Assembly: GCA_902585265.1 (NCBI GenBank)
Contig: CACICY010000005.1
Coordinates: forward strand, 1-49,215
Direction of reading: 5' to 3'
Length of the DNA stretch: 49,215 nt
Source of the DNA: an uncultured Pelagibacteraceae bacterium
GTDB lineage: Bacteria; Pseudomonadota; Alphaproteobacteria; Pelagibacterales; Pelagibacteraceae
Shown here: positions 39,841-47,740 of the stretch, piece after piece
Layout of the letters: each line of letters begins with the position of its first letter
Position numbering within the stretch: position 1 is the stretch's first letter
Notes under the pieces: generated by a model
The model's database searches: none
Seen by the model: the letters and a program-made list of their open reading frames with translations, nothing else
What the model was told of the DNA's origin: nothing
Translations under genes and position numbers: made by a program

Positions 39841-42800
39841 TTACATTTTTGTTGGCATAGGTTTGTTTTTATCAATTTTATACTTTTTGAATGCATCTTC
39901 AGCATACTTAGATGCAACAAGCTGTTCGTTTGCCAAAACACTAAGGCTATAAGCAACTATGTGTTCTTTATCTACTTCAAAAAAATTTCTTAAATTTTTT
40001 CTTGTATCACTTCTTCCATATCCATCAGTTCCTAATGAATAAAAGCTCTTTTTTGTAAAAGGTCTTATTTGATCAGCATTTATTCTCATATAGTCAGTGG
40101 CTGTAAGGATAGGACCTTGTTGTTTGCCTAAACATTCCTCTACATATGATTTTTTATTTGTTTCTGCGGGATTTAGAAGGTTAAATCTTTCAACTTCTAT
40201 TCCATTTTTTCTTAACTCATTAAAACTAGTAACACTCCAAACTTCACTATCAACCTGATATTCTTTTTTGAGAATTTCTGATGCTGCCATCATTTCTCTT
40301 AGTATTGTTCCAGAGCCTAATAATTGAATTTTTGTATCTTTAGAACCTGATGTTTCTTTAATTTTGTACATTCCCTTGAGAATTCCATCCTCACAATCCT
40401 TTGGCATTTCAGGGTGAGAGTAATTTTCATTCATTGTAGTAATATAATAAAAAATATTTTCATTTTTTTCGTGCATCCTTCTTAAACCTTCTCTAAAAAT
40501 CACAGCTAATTCGTAATGGAATGTTGGATCATAAGAAATGCAGTTTGGAATTGTTGATGCTAACAAATGACTATGACCATCTTGGTGTTGAAGACCTTCT
40601 CCTGCAAGTGTTGTTCTTCCCGCAGTCGCACCAATTAAAAAACCCCTCGCTTGACTATCTCCTGCAGCCCAAGCAAAATCTCCAATTCTTTGAAAACCAA
40701 ACATAGAATAGAAAAGATAAATTGGAATCATTTCAATATCATGATTTGTATATGCTGTTCCTGCTGCTATCCAAGATGACATAGAACCAGCTTCAGTAAT
40801 ACCTTCTTCTAATACCTGACCACTTTTCTCTTCTCTATAAGATGAAAGTTGTGCTGAGTCCTCTGGTTCATATTTTTGACCTTCATGAGCATAAATACCT
40901 ATTTTTTGAAAGAAACCCTCCATACCAAATGTTCTAGCTTCATCGGGAATAATTGGAACCAATTTTGGTGCAACATTTTTATCTCTCAAAAGATTAGTTA
41001 ACATTCTTACTAATGCCATTGTTGTAGACATTTCTTTTTCACCAGTAGACTTTTTCATAAAATCAAAAATATCTTTAACTGGGGCTTTAATCGGTTTTGA
41101 ATATGATGTTCTCTCTGGTATAAATCCACCAAGTTCTAATCTTCTTTTTTTTAAGTATTTAATTTCTTCAGAGTTTTCGTCTGGTTTGAAATATTCAATA
41201 TTTTTGACTTGAGAATCTGTTAAAGGAACATCAAACCTATCCCTGTAATACATTAAATCATCAACATCCAATTTCTTTTGTTGGTGAGTAGTATTTACAC
41301 TTTCACCACTTTTACCCATTCCATAACCTTTTATAGTTTTGGCTATTATGACTGTAGGGCTTCCTTTGTGATTAACCGCTTTATCATATGCAGCATAAAC
41401 TTTGTGTGGATCATGGCCTCCTCTATTAAGTCTCCAAATATCAGTATCTGACATTGATGAAACTAATTCTGTAGTTTCAGGGTATTTGCCAAAAAACTTT
41501 TCTCTTACATAAAGCCCATTTCTTGCTTTAAATGCTTGATATTCACCATCTACGGTCTCATTCATAATTTTTACTAAATGTCCTGTCTTATCATTTGCTA
41601 AAAGTGAGTCCCAATAAGATCCCCAAATAACTTTTAGAACGTTCCAGCCACCTCCTCTAAAAATACCCTCTAATTCTTGAATTATTTTTCCATTTCCTCT
41701 TACTGGACCGTCTAATCTTTGTAAGTTGCAGTTAACAACAAATATTAAATTATCTAAATTTTCACGCGCCGCTAAACCAATTGCGCCAAGTGACTCAGGT
41801 TCATCCATTTCTCCATCTCCAAGAAAAGCCCAAACTTTTCTTCCCTCATCTTTAATTAATCCTCTATTGATTAGGTATTTCATAAATCTTGCTTGATATA
41901 TTGCTAACATTGGACCAATACCCATTGAAACTGTTGGAAACTGCCAAAAGTTTGGCATCAGCCAAGGATGTGGATAAGATGAAAGTCCACCAGTTTGTAC
42001 TTCTTGTCTAAATCTATCTAACTGCTTTTCATTTAGTCTTCCCTCAAGAAAAGCTCTTGCATACATTCCTGGTGCACTATGACCTTGAAAATATACTAGA
42101 TCACCTCCGAATTTATTATTTTTTGCTCGCCAAAAATGATTCATACCAACATCATACAAAGTTGCAGCTGATGCAAATGTTCCTATGTGACCGCCTAGTT
42201 CAGGATGTTTTTTATTTGCTCTTACTACCATCGCAGCAGCATTCCATCTAATTAATGATCTTAACTTACGTTCTATATTTTGGTCTCCAGGTGATCTTTT
42301 TTCCTCTTCAGGGGGTATCGTATTCACGTAAGGAGTAGTTTGAGTATGAGGAATTTTAGATCCAGCTTTATAAGATTGATCAATTAATTGTTTAATTAAA
42401 AAGTGAGCCCTTTCAGAACCATCATTTTGCAGGACTGCACTTAAGGAATCTAACCACTCTTTAGTTTCAACAGGATCAATATCGTCGTTACTACTAACCA
42501 TTTTAACTTCATTAATCAATTTTGTTTGCTTGATTTGTTTTGGCTCTGTAACTTTTGTTTCAACTTTTGTGTCAGATTTAGTTGCAGTTTCTGCTTCCTC
42601 TATCAATTTTTCTGTTGAAGGCGGAATTTTTTCGTCTAAAGTTTTATTAATTTTTTCATGTTCATCTTTATTTTCTGAAGAGATAGTTAATATCAAATCA
42701 CCTTTTGAAACTTTATCACCAATTTTTACATTTATATTTTCAATTGTCCCTTCATAATCAGATGGTACTTCAACACTTGATTTATCACTTTCTAAAGTAA

Positions 42801-42906
42801 CAACAGGGTCGTTTTTATTGATTTTGTCGCCTTTTTTTACAAGTACTTCGATTATTTCAACGTTTTCAAAGTCTCCTATATCAGGAACTAATAAATCTAG
42901 ATTCAT
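39841..42906 (-). CDS. aceE: Pyruvate dehydrogenase E1 (homodimeric type) with N-terminal lipoyl domain
   Basis: A 1021-residue protein, about 130 residues longer than ordinary AceE. Residues 1-78 are a lipoyl domain (LLVPDIGDFENVEIIEVLV, lipoyl-lysine K42 in LESDKSSVEVPS, then GDLILTIS). A charged Lys/Glu/Thr-rich linker follows (about 79-147). From about residue 150 it is a standard homodimeric AceE: RKLRSLIRWNAAAMVVRAN, the GHIGTFASAATLYDVG block, the ThDP motif GDGEMDEP ending VVNCN, and HQDGHSHLLAS. E1 decarboxylates pyruvate and acetylates a lipoyl group, here one carried in cis. It is first in the E1-E2-dioxygenase-transporter operon. No E3 gene lies in the window. Confidence 0.93.
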   Translation of the reverse strand: MNLDLLVPDIGDFENVEIIEVLVKKGDKINKNDPVVTLESDKSSVEVPSDYEGTIENINVKIGDKVSKGDLILTISSENKDEHEKINKTLDEKIPPSTEKLIEEAETATKSDTKVETKVTEPKQIKQTKLINEVKMVSSNDDIDPVETKEWLDSLSAVLQNDGSERAHFLIKQLIDQSYKAGSKIPHTQTTPYVNTIPPEEEKRSPGDQNIERKLRSLIRWNAAAMVVRANKKHPELGGHIGTFASAATLYDVGMNHFWRAKNNKFGGDLVYFQGHSAPGMYARAFLEGRLNEKQLDRFRQEVQTGGLSSYPHPWLMPNFWQFPTVSMGIGPMLAIYQARFMKYLINRGLIKDEGRKVWAFLGDGEMDEPESLGAIGLAARENLDNLIFVVNCNLQRLDGPVRGNGKIIQELEGIFRGGGWNVLKVIWGSYWDSLLANDKTGHLVKIMNETVDGEYQAFKARNGLYVREKFFGKYPETTELVSSMSDTDIWRLNRGGHDPHKVYAAYDKAVNHKGSPTVIIAKTIKGYGMGKSGESVNTTHQQKKLDVDDLMYYRDRFDVPLTDSQVKNIEYFKPDENSEEIKYLKKRRLELGGFIPERTSYSKPIKAPVKDIFDFMKKSTGEKEMSTTMALVRMLTNLLRDKNVAPKLVPIIPDEARTFGMEGFFQKIGIYAHEGQKYEPEDSAQLSSYREEKSGQVLEEGITEAGSMSSWIAAGTAYTNHDIEMIPIYLFYSMFGFQRIGDFAWAAGDSQARGFLIGATAGRTTLAGEGLQHQDGHSHLLASTIPNCISYDPTFHYELAVIFREGLRRMHEKNENIFYYITTMNENYSHPEMPKDCEDGILKGMYKIKETSGSKDTKIQLLGSGTILREMMAASEILKKEYQVDSEVWSVTSFNELRKNGIEVERFNLLNPAETNKKSYVEECLGKQQGPILTATDYMRINADQIRPFTKKSFYSLGTDGYGRSDTRKNLRNFFEVDKEHIVAYSLSVLANEQLVASKYAEDAFKKYKIDKNKPMPTKM

Positions 42907-42983
42907 TTTCGTAATATATATATATCAATATTTGCTAAAAAAATAATTTACATTATTAATTATGTATAAAAACTGTACAAATT

Positions 42984-43060
42984 GCGCCTGTAGCTCAATT
43001 GGATAGAGCGCTTGGCTACGGACCAGGAGGTTCTGGGTTCAACTCCTAGCAGGCGCACCA
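42984..43060 (+). tRNA. tRNA-Arg(ACG)
   Basis: A 77-base cloverleaf with acceptor GCGCCTG pairing with CAGGCGC, discriminator A and encoded CCA. D-arm TAGCTCAATTGGATAGAGC, anticodon arm CTTGG-CTACGGA-CCAGG with anticodon ACG, T-arm GGGTTCAACTCC. The A at position 34 would be deaminated to inosine by TadA to read the CGU, CGC and CGA codons. It is transcribed divergently from aceE, and no clear terminator separates it from the small ORF and hydrolase downstream. Confidence 0.97.
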
Positions 43061-43074
43061 AAATGAAAGGATAA

Positions 43075-43158
43075 ATGAAAATATCACTTGAAAAATCTGT
43101 AATATATTTCTTTTGTTTAGTTCTATTATTCATATTAATTATGGCTATAGTTTTGTAA
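43075..43158 (+). CDS. Possible 27-residue single-helix membrane peptide
   Basis: Starting 15 bases after tRNA-Arg, an ATG with a GAAAGG-like ribosome site (43065-43070) opens a 27-codon frame ending TAA at 43156-43158. The product has a short polar start (KISLEKS) and one hydrophobic stretch (VIYFFCLVLLFILIMAIVL) long enough to cross the membrane. It lies 16 bases upstream of the secreted hydrolase start. AT-rich DNA easily gives such frames by chance, so conservation must decide whether it is a gene. Confidence 0.35.
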   Translation: MKISLEKSVIYFFCLVLLFILIMAIVL

Positions 43159-43174
43159 CTCTATCTTGGAGACA

Positions 43175-44185
43175 ATGAAAAAAATATTTTTACATTTATT
43201 ACTTATATTTGCTTGTTCAGCTGCAACTGCTGAAATTAAATGTATGAATAAAAGTGGTTTCATAAATGAAAAATTTAAGTATCTAAAAAAAAATTATAAA
43301 ATAGATGATCCTTCAAATACTCTTATTTTTTTATTTAACCACGGAGGCAAAGGAGATAGAGCAGCTAAAAAAGGTGACTGTCCTTTTTGGAAACAGTATA
43401 TTAAAAATGTAGTTGAGTTGTCGAATGAAGATTTTGGTGCAAAAAAAAATTTAGTATATTTGGTAAATACAAAGCCTTTGTGGGGTGATGCATATAAAGA
43501 TAAAAAAAGTAAGACGAAATGGTTACCTTTTCCTGGTGGTAAATATCCAGGGAAAACAAAAACTGAAAAGAAAATAGATCTTACAAATGAAATTATTGAC
43601 AAATTTTTAGCCTTAGGTATCAAACCATATAATATTATTATATCAGGTCATTCATGTGGTGGATGGTTAACACTTCTCTACACTGCAAGACATCCTGAAA
43701 AAGTTAGAGGGGGAATTGCTTATCACCCTGCCTGTTATGGGGAATTATCTGCTTATAAAATTTGGACTGAAGAAGGGATGGATGATTATCTTTGGGATTA
43801 TAACGATCATGAAGAGAGTTCAAATACTTCAAAAACTTGTGATACTAAAGATAGATATAAATGGGAGTACGCTTGCTCAAGAAATTATTTAAAGAAAAGA
43901 GATATAGAAATAAGTGAAATTCAGGGAACAAAAAATTTACGTATTGTAGTAATTCATAATGATGAAGATCCGTATGGTGGTAAAACAAGTGGTTGGTTAA
44001 AAAATATTAAATCAATAAATTTTATTGAAACACCAACAAGTAAAGAAAATTGGAAAATAAATGGTAAATCTTGTAAAGCAAAAACTAGTAAACAATGGTA
44101 TGGATATGGGTATGGTCACCATGTTATGAAAGCGAAATGTATGCCAGAATATTTTCCACAAATAGTAAAATATTTTCAAAATTAA
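43175..44185 (+). CDS. Exported cysteine-rich alpha/beta hydrolase
   Basis: A 336-residue protein from the ATG at 43175, with GGAG 3 bases upstream; an in-frame TTG at 43166 is rejected. The N-terminus KKIFLHLLLIFACSAATAEIK is a signal peptide, so it acts in the periplasm or outside. The fold reads as alpha/beta hydrolase: FLFNHGGKGDR near the oxyanion strand, nucleophile elbow SGHSCGGW, an aspartate in HNDEDPYGG, and a histidine in GYGHHVM. About eight cysteines in the mature part (KCMNK, GDCP, HSCG, PACYG, KTCD, YACS, KSCK, AKCM) suggest disulfides. The substrate is unknown; esterase, lipase-like or depolymerase activity are options. It overlaps the thioesterase by one base (TAATG). Confidence 0.8.
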   Translation: MKKIFLHLLLIFACSAATAEIKCMNKSGFINEKFKYLKKNYKIDDPSNTLIFLFNHGGKGDRAAKKGDCPFWKQYIKNVVELSNEDFGAKKNLVYLVNTKPLWGDAYKDKKSKTKWLPFPGGKYPGKTKTEKKIDLTNEIIDKFLALGIKPYNIIISGHSCGGWLTLLYTARHPEKVRGGIAYHPACYGELSAYKIWTEEGMDDYLWDYNDHEESSNTSKTCDTKDRYKWEYACSRNYLKKRDIEISEIQGTKNLRIVVIHNDEDPYGGKTSGWLKNIKSINFIETPTSKENWKINGKSCKAKTSKQWYGYGYGHHVMKAKCMPEYFPQIVKYFQN

Positions 44186-44610
44186 TGACAAAAAAATTTG
44201 AACAATTAAGTAATAAGCCAAGCTACATGAAACATAATGGTGGTTTATTGTTTAGATCTATTACTAAAAAAAAATTTGAGTTTAAAACTAAGATTAAAAA
44301 AACACATTTAAATAAAGCTGGGATAACCCATGGTGGTTATATTTGTACAATCATTGATGCTGGTGCAGGTACTGCTTGTCATAGAGCAAGTGGAAATAAA
44401 CCATGTGTGACTATTTCATTGGATATAAAATTTATAGCTCCCTCTAACATTGGAGAAGAATTATTGGGAACAGTAGAAATTCAAAAAGTTACAAAGTCAA
44501 TGGTATTTATAAATTGCAAACTAAAGTATAAAAATAAATTAATTGCAAGCGCGGTTGGGATTTGGAAAATTTTAAGAAGACCTCTTCCAAATGCTGGACT
44601 AGGTGGATAA
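44185..44610 (+). CDS. Hotdog-fold thioesterase (PaaI-like)
   Basis: 141 residues from the ATG at 44185, which overlaps the hydrolase TAA by one base; a longer frame starting inside the hydrolase gene is rejected. The hotdog motif HLNKAGITHGGYICTIIDAGAGTAC places the G-x-x-HGG turn and the central helix with its acidic residue as in PaaI-type acyl-CoA thioesterases. Next come TISLDIKFIAPSNIGEEL and KLIASAVGIWKIL, standard for the family. It likely hydrolyses acyl-CoA or aryl-CoA thioesters in the cytoplasm; the chain length or aromatic preference is unknown. It ends 3 bases before the convergent TRAP permease stop. Confidence 0.88.
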   Translation: MTKKFEQLSNKPSYMKHNGGLLFRSITKKKFEFKTKIKKTHLNKAGITHGGYICTIIDAGAGTACHRASGNKPCVTISLDIKFIAPSNIGEELLGTVEIQKVTKSMVFINCKLKYKNKLIASAVGIWKILRRPLPNAGLGG

Positions 44611-44613
44611 GTT

Positions 44614-46599
44614 TTATTTTCTTAATTGAAGAATAAATATTGGCAACACTAAAACTAAGCCAATAATTGATGAACTTAGACCAGGTGCAATAAATAATAA
44701 TGAAGTAATTCCCAAATACCATCTTTGAAAGGTAGAAACTCTTTTAAATAGATAGCCTGTAAATCCAATTCCAATCAAACCAATTCCAATCATTGCAGAT
44801 ATTAAAGTTACAAAAAAATCATAAAAATTAAATCCTTGGGCAACCAGTAATAGAGATGGTGAATAAACAAATACAAAAGGCACAAGAGCTTTTGCAATTC
44901 CTAATCTAAATGCAGTATTACCCGTGGTAAATGGATTTGAACCTGCGATTCCAGCAGCAGCATATGCTGCAAGAGCAACAGGCGGTGTTATATCAGCTAA
45001 GACACCATAGTAAAATACAAAAAAGTGAGAAACAATGGGTTCAATTTGTAATTGGGTGAGAGCAGGCGCAGCAACAGCAACTAATATTATGTATGTTGCA
45101 GTAGTTGGTACTCCTGTACCCATAAATATGCATGATATTGCAATTAATATTAATGAGAAAAATAATGTTAGATCGGATAAAGAAAAATAATTAAAAGGTA
45201 AAAAGTTTAAAAAGAAACCTCCAATATCACCAGCCGTTTGGATTACTACATAACCTAATCTAAAACCAACACCTGTTAGAGTAACTACACCAACTATAAT
45301 CCCTATTGATGTTGCAGCGGCTCCAACTGCTAAAGTATTCTTTGCACCTCTTGCAAGACACTCAAATAAGTCGTTAAAAGTAAGTCTATTTTTTTTTCTA
45401 ATAAATCCAATAACGACACATGCAATTATTCCATTTACTGCAGCATAATCTGGCGTCCGACCAACTAAAATTAAATATACCAAGATAAACAATGGTACTA
45501 TTGCAAGCCAATTGTCTTGTATAATTTTTATAAATTTAGGAACCTCACTTTCGTTTAAACCTCTAAGCCCTAATTTTTTTGCCTCTAAATGAACCATTAC
45601 AAAAATTCCAAAATAGTGAAGCAGTGCTGGAATTAATGCAGCTGCTAAAATATCTCTTAGAGGTAATTCTAAATATTCGACCATAATAAAGGCAGCAGCC
45701 CCTAAAATAGGTGGAGTTATTTGTCCTCCAGTAGATGCTGTAGCTTCTACAGCACCAGAAAAATGTGGAGGATATCCAACCTTTTTCATCGCAGGTATTG
45801 TTAAAGATCCAGTTGTTACTGTATTTGCTATTGAAGACCCAGATATAGTCCCAAGAAATGCGGAAGAAAAAATCGCTACTTTTGCTGGACCTCCAGAGTA
45901 TCTTCCAGCTATCACCATTGCTAAATCAATAAATAATTGTCCTAGTCCTATTCGTGTTGCAAGTACGCCAAACAAAATAAATAAAAAAACATATTGAGCC
46001 ATAACACCAACAGCGATTCCATAAATTCCTTGGTTAGTAATATAAATATGATTCACAAACCCTGCCCAACTACTGCCACCGTGCTTTAAAGCTCCAGGAA
46101 ATATAGGACCATAAAGTGCAAAAATCATAAATATTATACATATTAGTGGCAGTGTGTATCCAATAGATCTCCTTGCAGCTTCAAGGGTTAAAATTATAAG
46201 TATTGATCCCATGATAACTTCAGTACTTGAAGGATTTCCTACTCTACTAGCTAATATTTCAGGAGGTAATAAAGGTAGATAAAGTGCAGTTATTACAACA
46301 AGAATTGAAAAAATAATATCTATTATAGGAACTTTGCTTTTTGATTTGTCATCAGGAAAACTTTTCCAATTATAAAATAGAAACACTAGGCCAACTACAA
46401 AAGAGATATGTATACCTCTATGAAGTATATCCCTAATTGTTCCAAATCCTGAAGCATAAAAATGGTAAATTGACATTGTAACTAATGCAATAAACGTCAA
46501 TAATTTCAGAAAATTTTTTAATTTTCTTTCGTTACTTTTTATTTCAAACTTTTCTTCAAGTTTTGAAACTTCCTCAGGAGAAATATTAAATTGAGACAT
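44614..46599 (-). CDS. TRAP transporter fused permease (TAXI type)
   Basis: A 661-residue membrane protein combining the small (4-helix) and large (12-helix) TRAP permease subunits, as usual in TAXI-type systems. After a soluble start (about 1-30), the DctQ-like helices cover about 30-165 and the DctM-like part follows, with the signatures FSSAFLGTISGSSIANTVTTG, VEATASTGGQITPPILGAAAF, GTGVPTTATYI and ADITPPVALAAYAAAGIAGSNP. It moves the ligand delivered by the binding protein using an ion gradient. It is downstream of the TAXI binding protein, separated by a gap holding a strong hairpin next to its start. Confidence 0.95.
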   Translation of the reverse strand: MSQFNISPEEVSKLEEKFEIKSNERKLKNFLKLLTFIALVTMSIYHFYASGFGTIRDILHRGIHISFVVGLVFLFYNWKSFPDDKSKSKVPIIDIIFSILVVITALYLPLLPPEILASRVGNPSSTEVIMGSILIILTLEAARRSIGYTLPLICIIFMIFALYGPIFPGALKHGGSSWAGFVNHIYITNQGIYGIAVGVMAQYVFLFILFGVLATRIGLGQLFIDLAMVIAGRYSGGPAKVAIFSSAFLGTISGSSIANTVTTGSLTIPAMKKVGYPPHFSGAVEATASTGGQITPPILGAAAFIMVEYLELPLRDILAAALIPALLHYFGIFVMVHLEAKKLGLRGLNESEVPKFIKIIQDNWLAIVPLFILVYLILVGRTPDYAAVNGIIACVVIGFIRKKNRLTFNDLFECLARGAKNTLAVGAAATSIGIIVGVVTLTGVGFRLGYVVIQTAGDIGGFFLNFLPFNYFSLSDLTLFFSLILIAISCIFMGTGVPTTATYIILVAVAAPALTQLQIEPIVSHFFVFYYGVLADITPPVALAAYAAAGIAGSNPFTTGNTAFRLGIAKALVPFVFVYSPSLLLVAQGFNFYDFFVTLISAMIGIGLIGIGFTGYLFKRVSTFQRWYLGITSLLFIAPGLSSSIIGLVLVLPIFILQLRK

Positions 46600-46604
46600 A
46601 ATGA

Positions 46605-46630
46605 TGCCCTAGGTCTAATGACCTAAGGCA
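46605..46630 (-). promoter_or_regulatory. Strong stem-loop between binding-protein and permease genes
   Basis: On the - strand an 11-base-pair stem (one G-U pair) with a 4-base ATTA loop ends 5 bases before the permease ATG. The 3' arm contains AGGG, the only Shine-Dalgarno-like run at a proper distance from that ATG, so the hairpin would hide it. No U-run follows, so it is not an intrinsic terminator. It may also protect the 3' end of the binding-protein mRNA. Confidence 0.7.
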
Positions 46631-46656
46631 CAATTTATTTTAGAATACTTATAAAT

Positions 46657-47664
46657 TTAATTTATAAGTCCTGCTTCTTTATAAAACTTTTCTGCACCAG
46701 GGTGTAATGGCACTCCTACTCCAGAAAGAGCTGTATCAGGCGTTATTGTTTTACCTTTAGCATGACCAACATCCATAAGCTTTCTAGATTCTTTGTTCCA
46801 TAAAGCTTTAGTGATTTGATAGATTAACTCATTATCTTCTTTTGCAGAAGTAAACCATTGAGCCCCTACTGCTACAGTATTTACTTCATCAACTCCCTCG
46901 TAAGTTCCTGAAGGAATTGGGCTTTGTGAGAAAAATCCATATTTTGAAGTTAAAGCTTTTGCCCCTGCACCATCTATAGGAACTAATTTCACATCAACTG
47001 CAGATGCTAACTCAACAATTGCTCCTGTTGGGAAACCTGCAACAACAAAAATTGCATCAACTTTACCATTTCTTAATGCATCTGTTGCTGCTTTACCTTT
47101 TAAAGCTTCAGCTTTTACGTCACTAGTACTTAAACCATTTGACTCTAAAATTAATTTAGCATCAACATACGTACCAGATCCAGGTTCATCAAGTGAAACT
47201 CTTTTGCCTTTTAAATCTTTAACAGAATTAATATTACTTTTTTTAAGAGCAACTAAATGAATGTGCTCTTGAAATAGTGCTGCGATAGTTCTTAAATCTT
47301 TTGCTGGTTCTTTTCCTTCCATAGTTCCAGTACCAGTGTAAGCCCAATAAGCAACATCAGACTGTGCAAATCCTGAATTTCTCAAACCCGAAATAATAGC
47401 ATTTACATTATCTACTGATCCTCGTGATGAAACAGCAGATGCAATTAAGTTAGGAACTCCACAACTTCCACCTTTACCACATTCTCTTGATCCTGGTGGT
47501 TTAGAAATTGCATTAGCAATCATTCCACCAACTGGATAATAAGTATAAGCTGTTCCTCCTGTACCAATTGTGAAAAATTTTAGTTCTTGAGCAAACGATT
47601 TACCTGACAAACCAAGTGTCAGAAGTAATATCATCAGAGAACTTTTAAATAAGTTTTTGATCAT
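46657..47664 (-). CDS. TAXI-family TRAP transporter solute-binding protein
   Basis: A 335-residue periplasmic binding protein. The signal peptide runs to about residue 25 (SLMILLLTLGLSGKSFA). The mature start ELKFFTIGTGGTAYTYYPVGGMIANAI is the TAXI signature, followed by an inserted SRECGKGGSCGVP with C62 and C68, which could form a disulfide; from memory this marks a recurring TAXI subgroup. Later VKDLKGKRVSLDEPGSGTYVDAK and VDAIFVVAGFPTGAI are typical ligand-domain blocks. It presents solute to the fused permease. A strong ribosome site GGAGAG lies 3 bases upstream of the ATG, in contrast to the buried one of the permease. Confidence 0.94.
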   Translation of the reverse strand: MIKNLFKSSLMILLLTLGLSGKSFAQELKFFTIGTGGTAYTYYPVGGMIANAISKPPGSRECGKGGSCGVPNLIASAVSSRGSVDNVNAIISGLRNSGFAQSDVAYWAYTGTGTMEGKEPAKDLRTIAALFQEHIHLVALKKSNINSVKDLKGKRVSLDEPGSGTYVDAKLILESNGLSTSDVKAEALKGKAATDALRNGKVDAIFVVAGFPTGAIVELASAVDVKLVPIDGAGAKALTSKYGFFSQSPIPSGTYEGVDEVNTVAVGAQWFTSAKEDNELIYQITKALWNKESRKLMDVGHAKGKTITPDTALSGVGVPLHPGAEKFYKEAGLIN

Positions 47665-47682
47665 TTTCTCTCCAATTTATTA

Positions 47683-47710
47683 ATTATTCTTACTATTTAA
47701 TATTAATCAA
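47683..47710 (-). promoter_or_regulatory. Possible sigma-70-type promoter for the TAXI binding protein
   Basis: On the - strand TTGATT (47705-47710), a 16-base spacer and AATAAT (47683-47688) lie in the 76-base gap after the CoA-ligase gene. A transcript starting near 47676 would have a leader of about 12 bases carrying the GGAGAG ribosome site. AT richness makes such matches common, so this is tentative. Confidence 0.3.
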
Positions 47711-47740
47711 TTATTGTTGTCTATATAAATTTAGAAGTAT

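Noticed and set aside
42947..42970. TTTACA and TATAAA as a promoter for tRNA-Arg
   Set aside because: The spacer is only 12 bases, too short for a sigma-70 promoter; no better pair was found.
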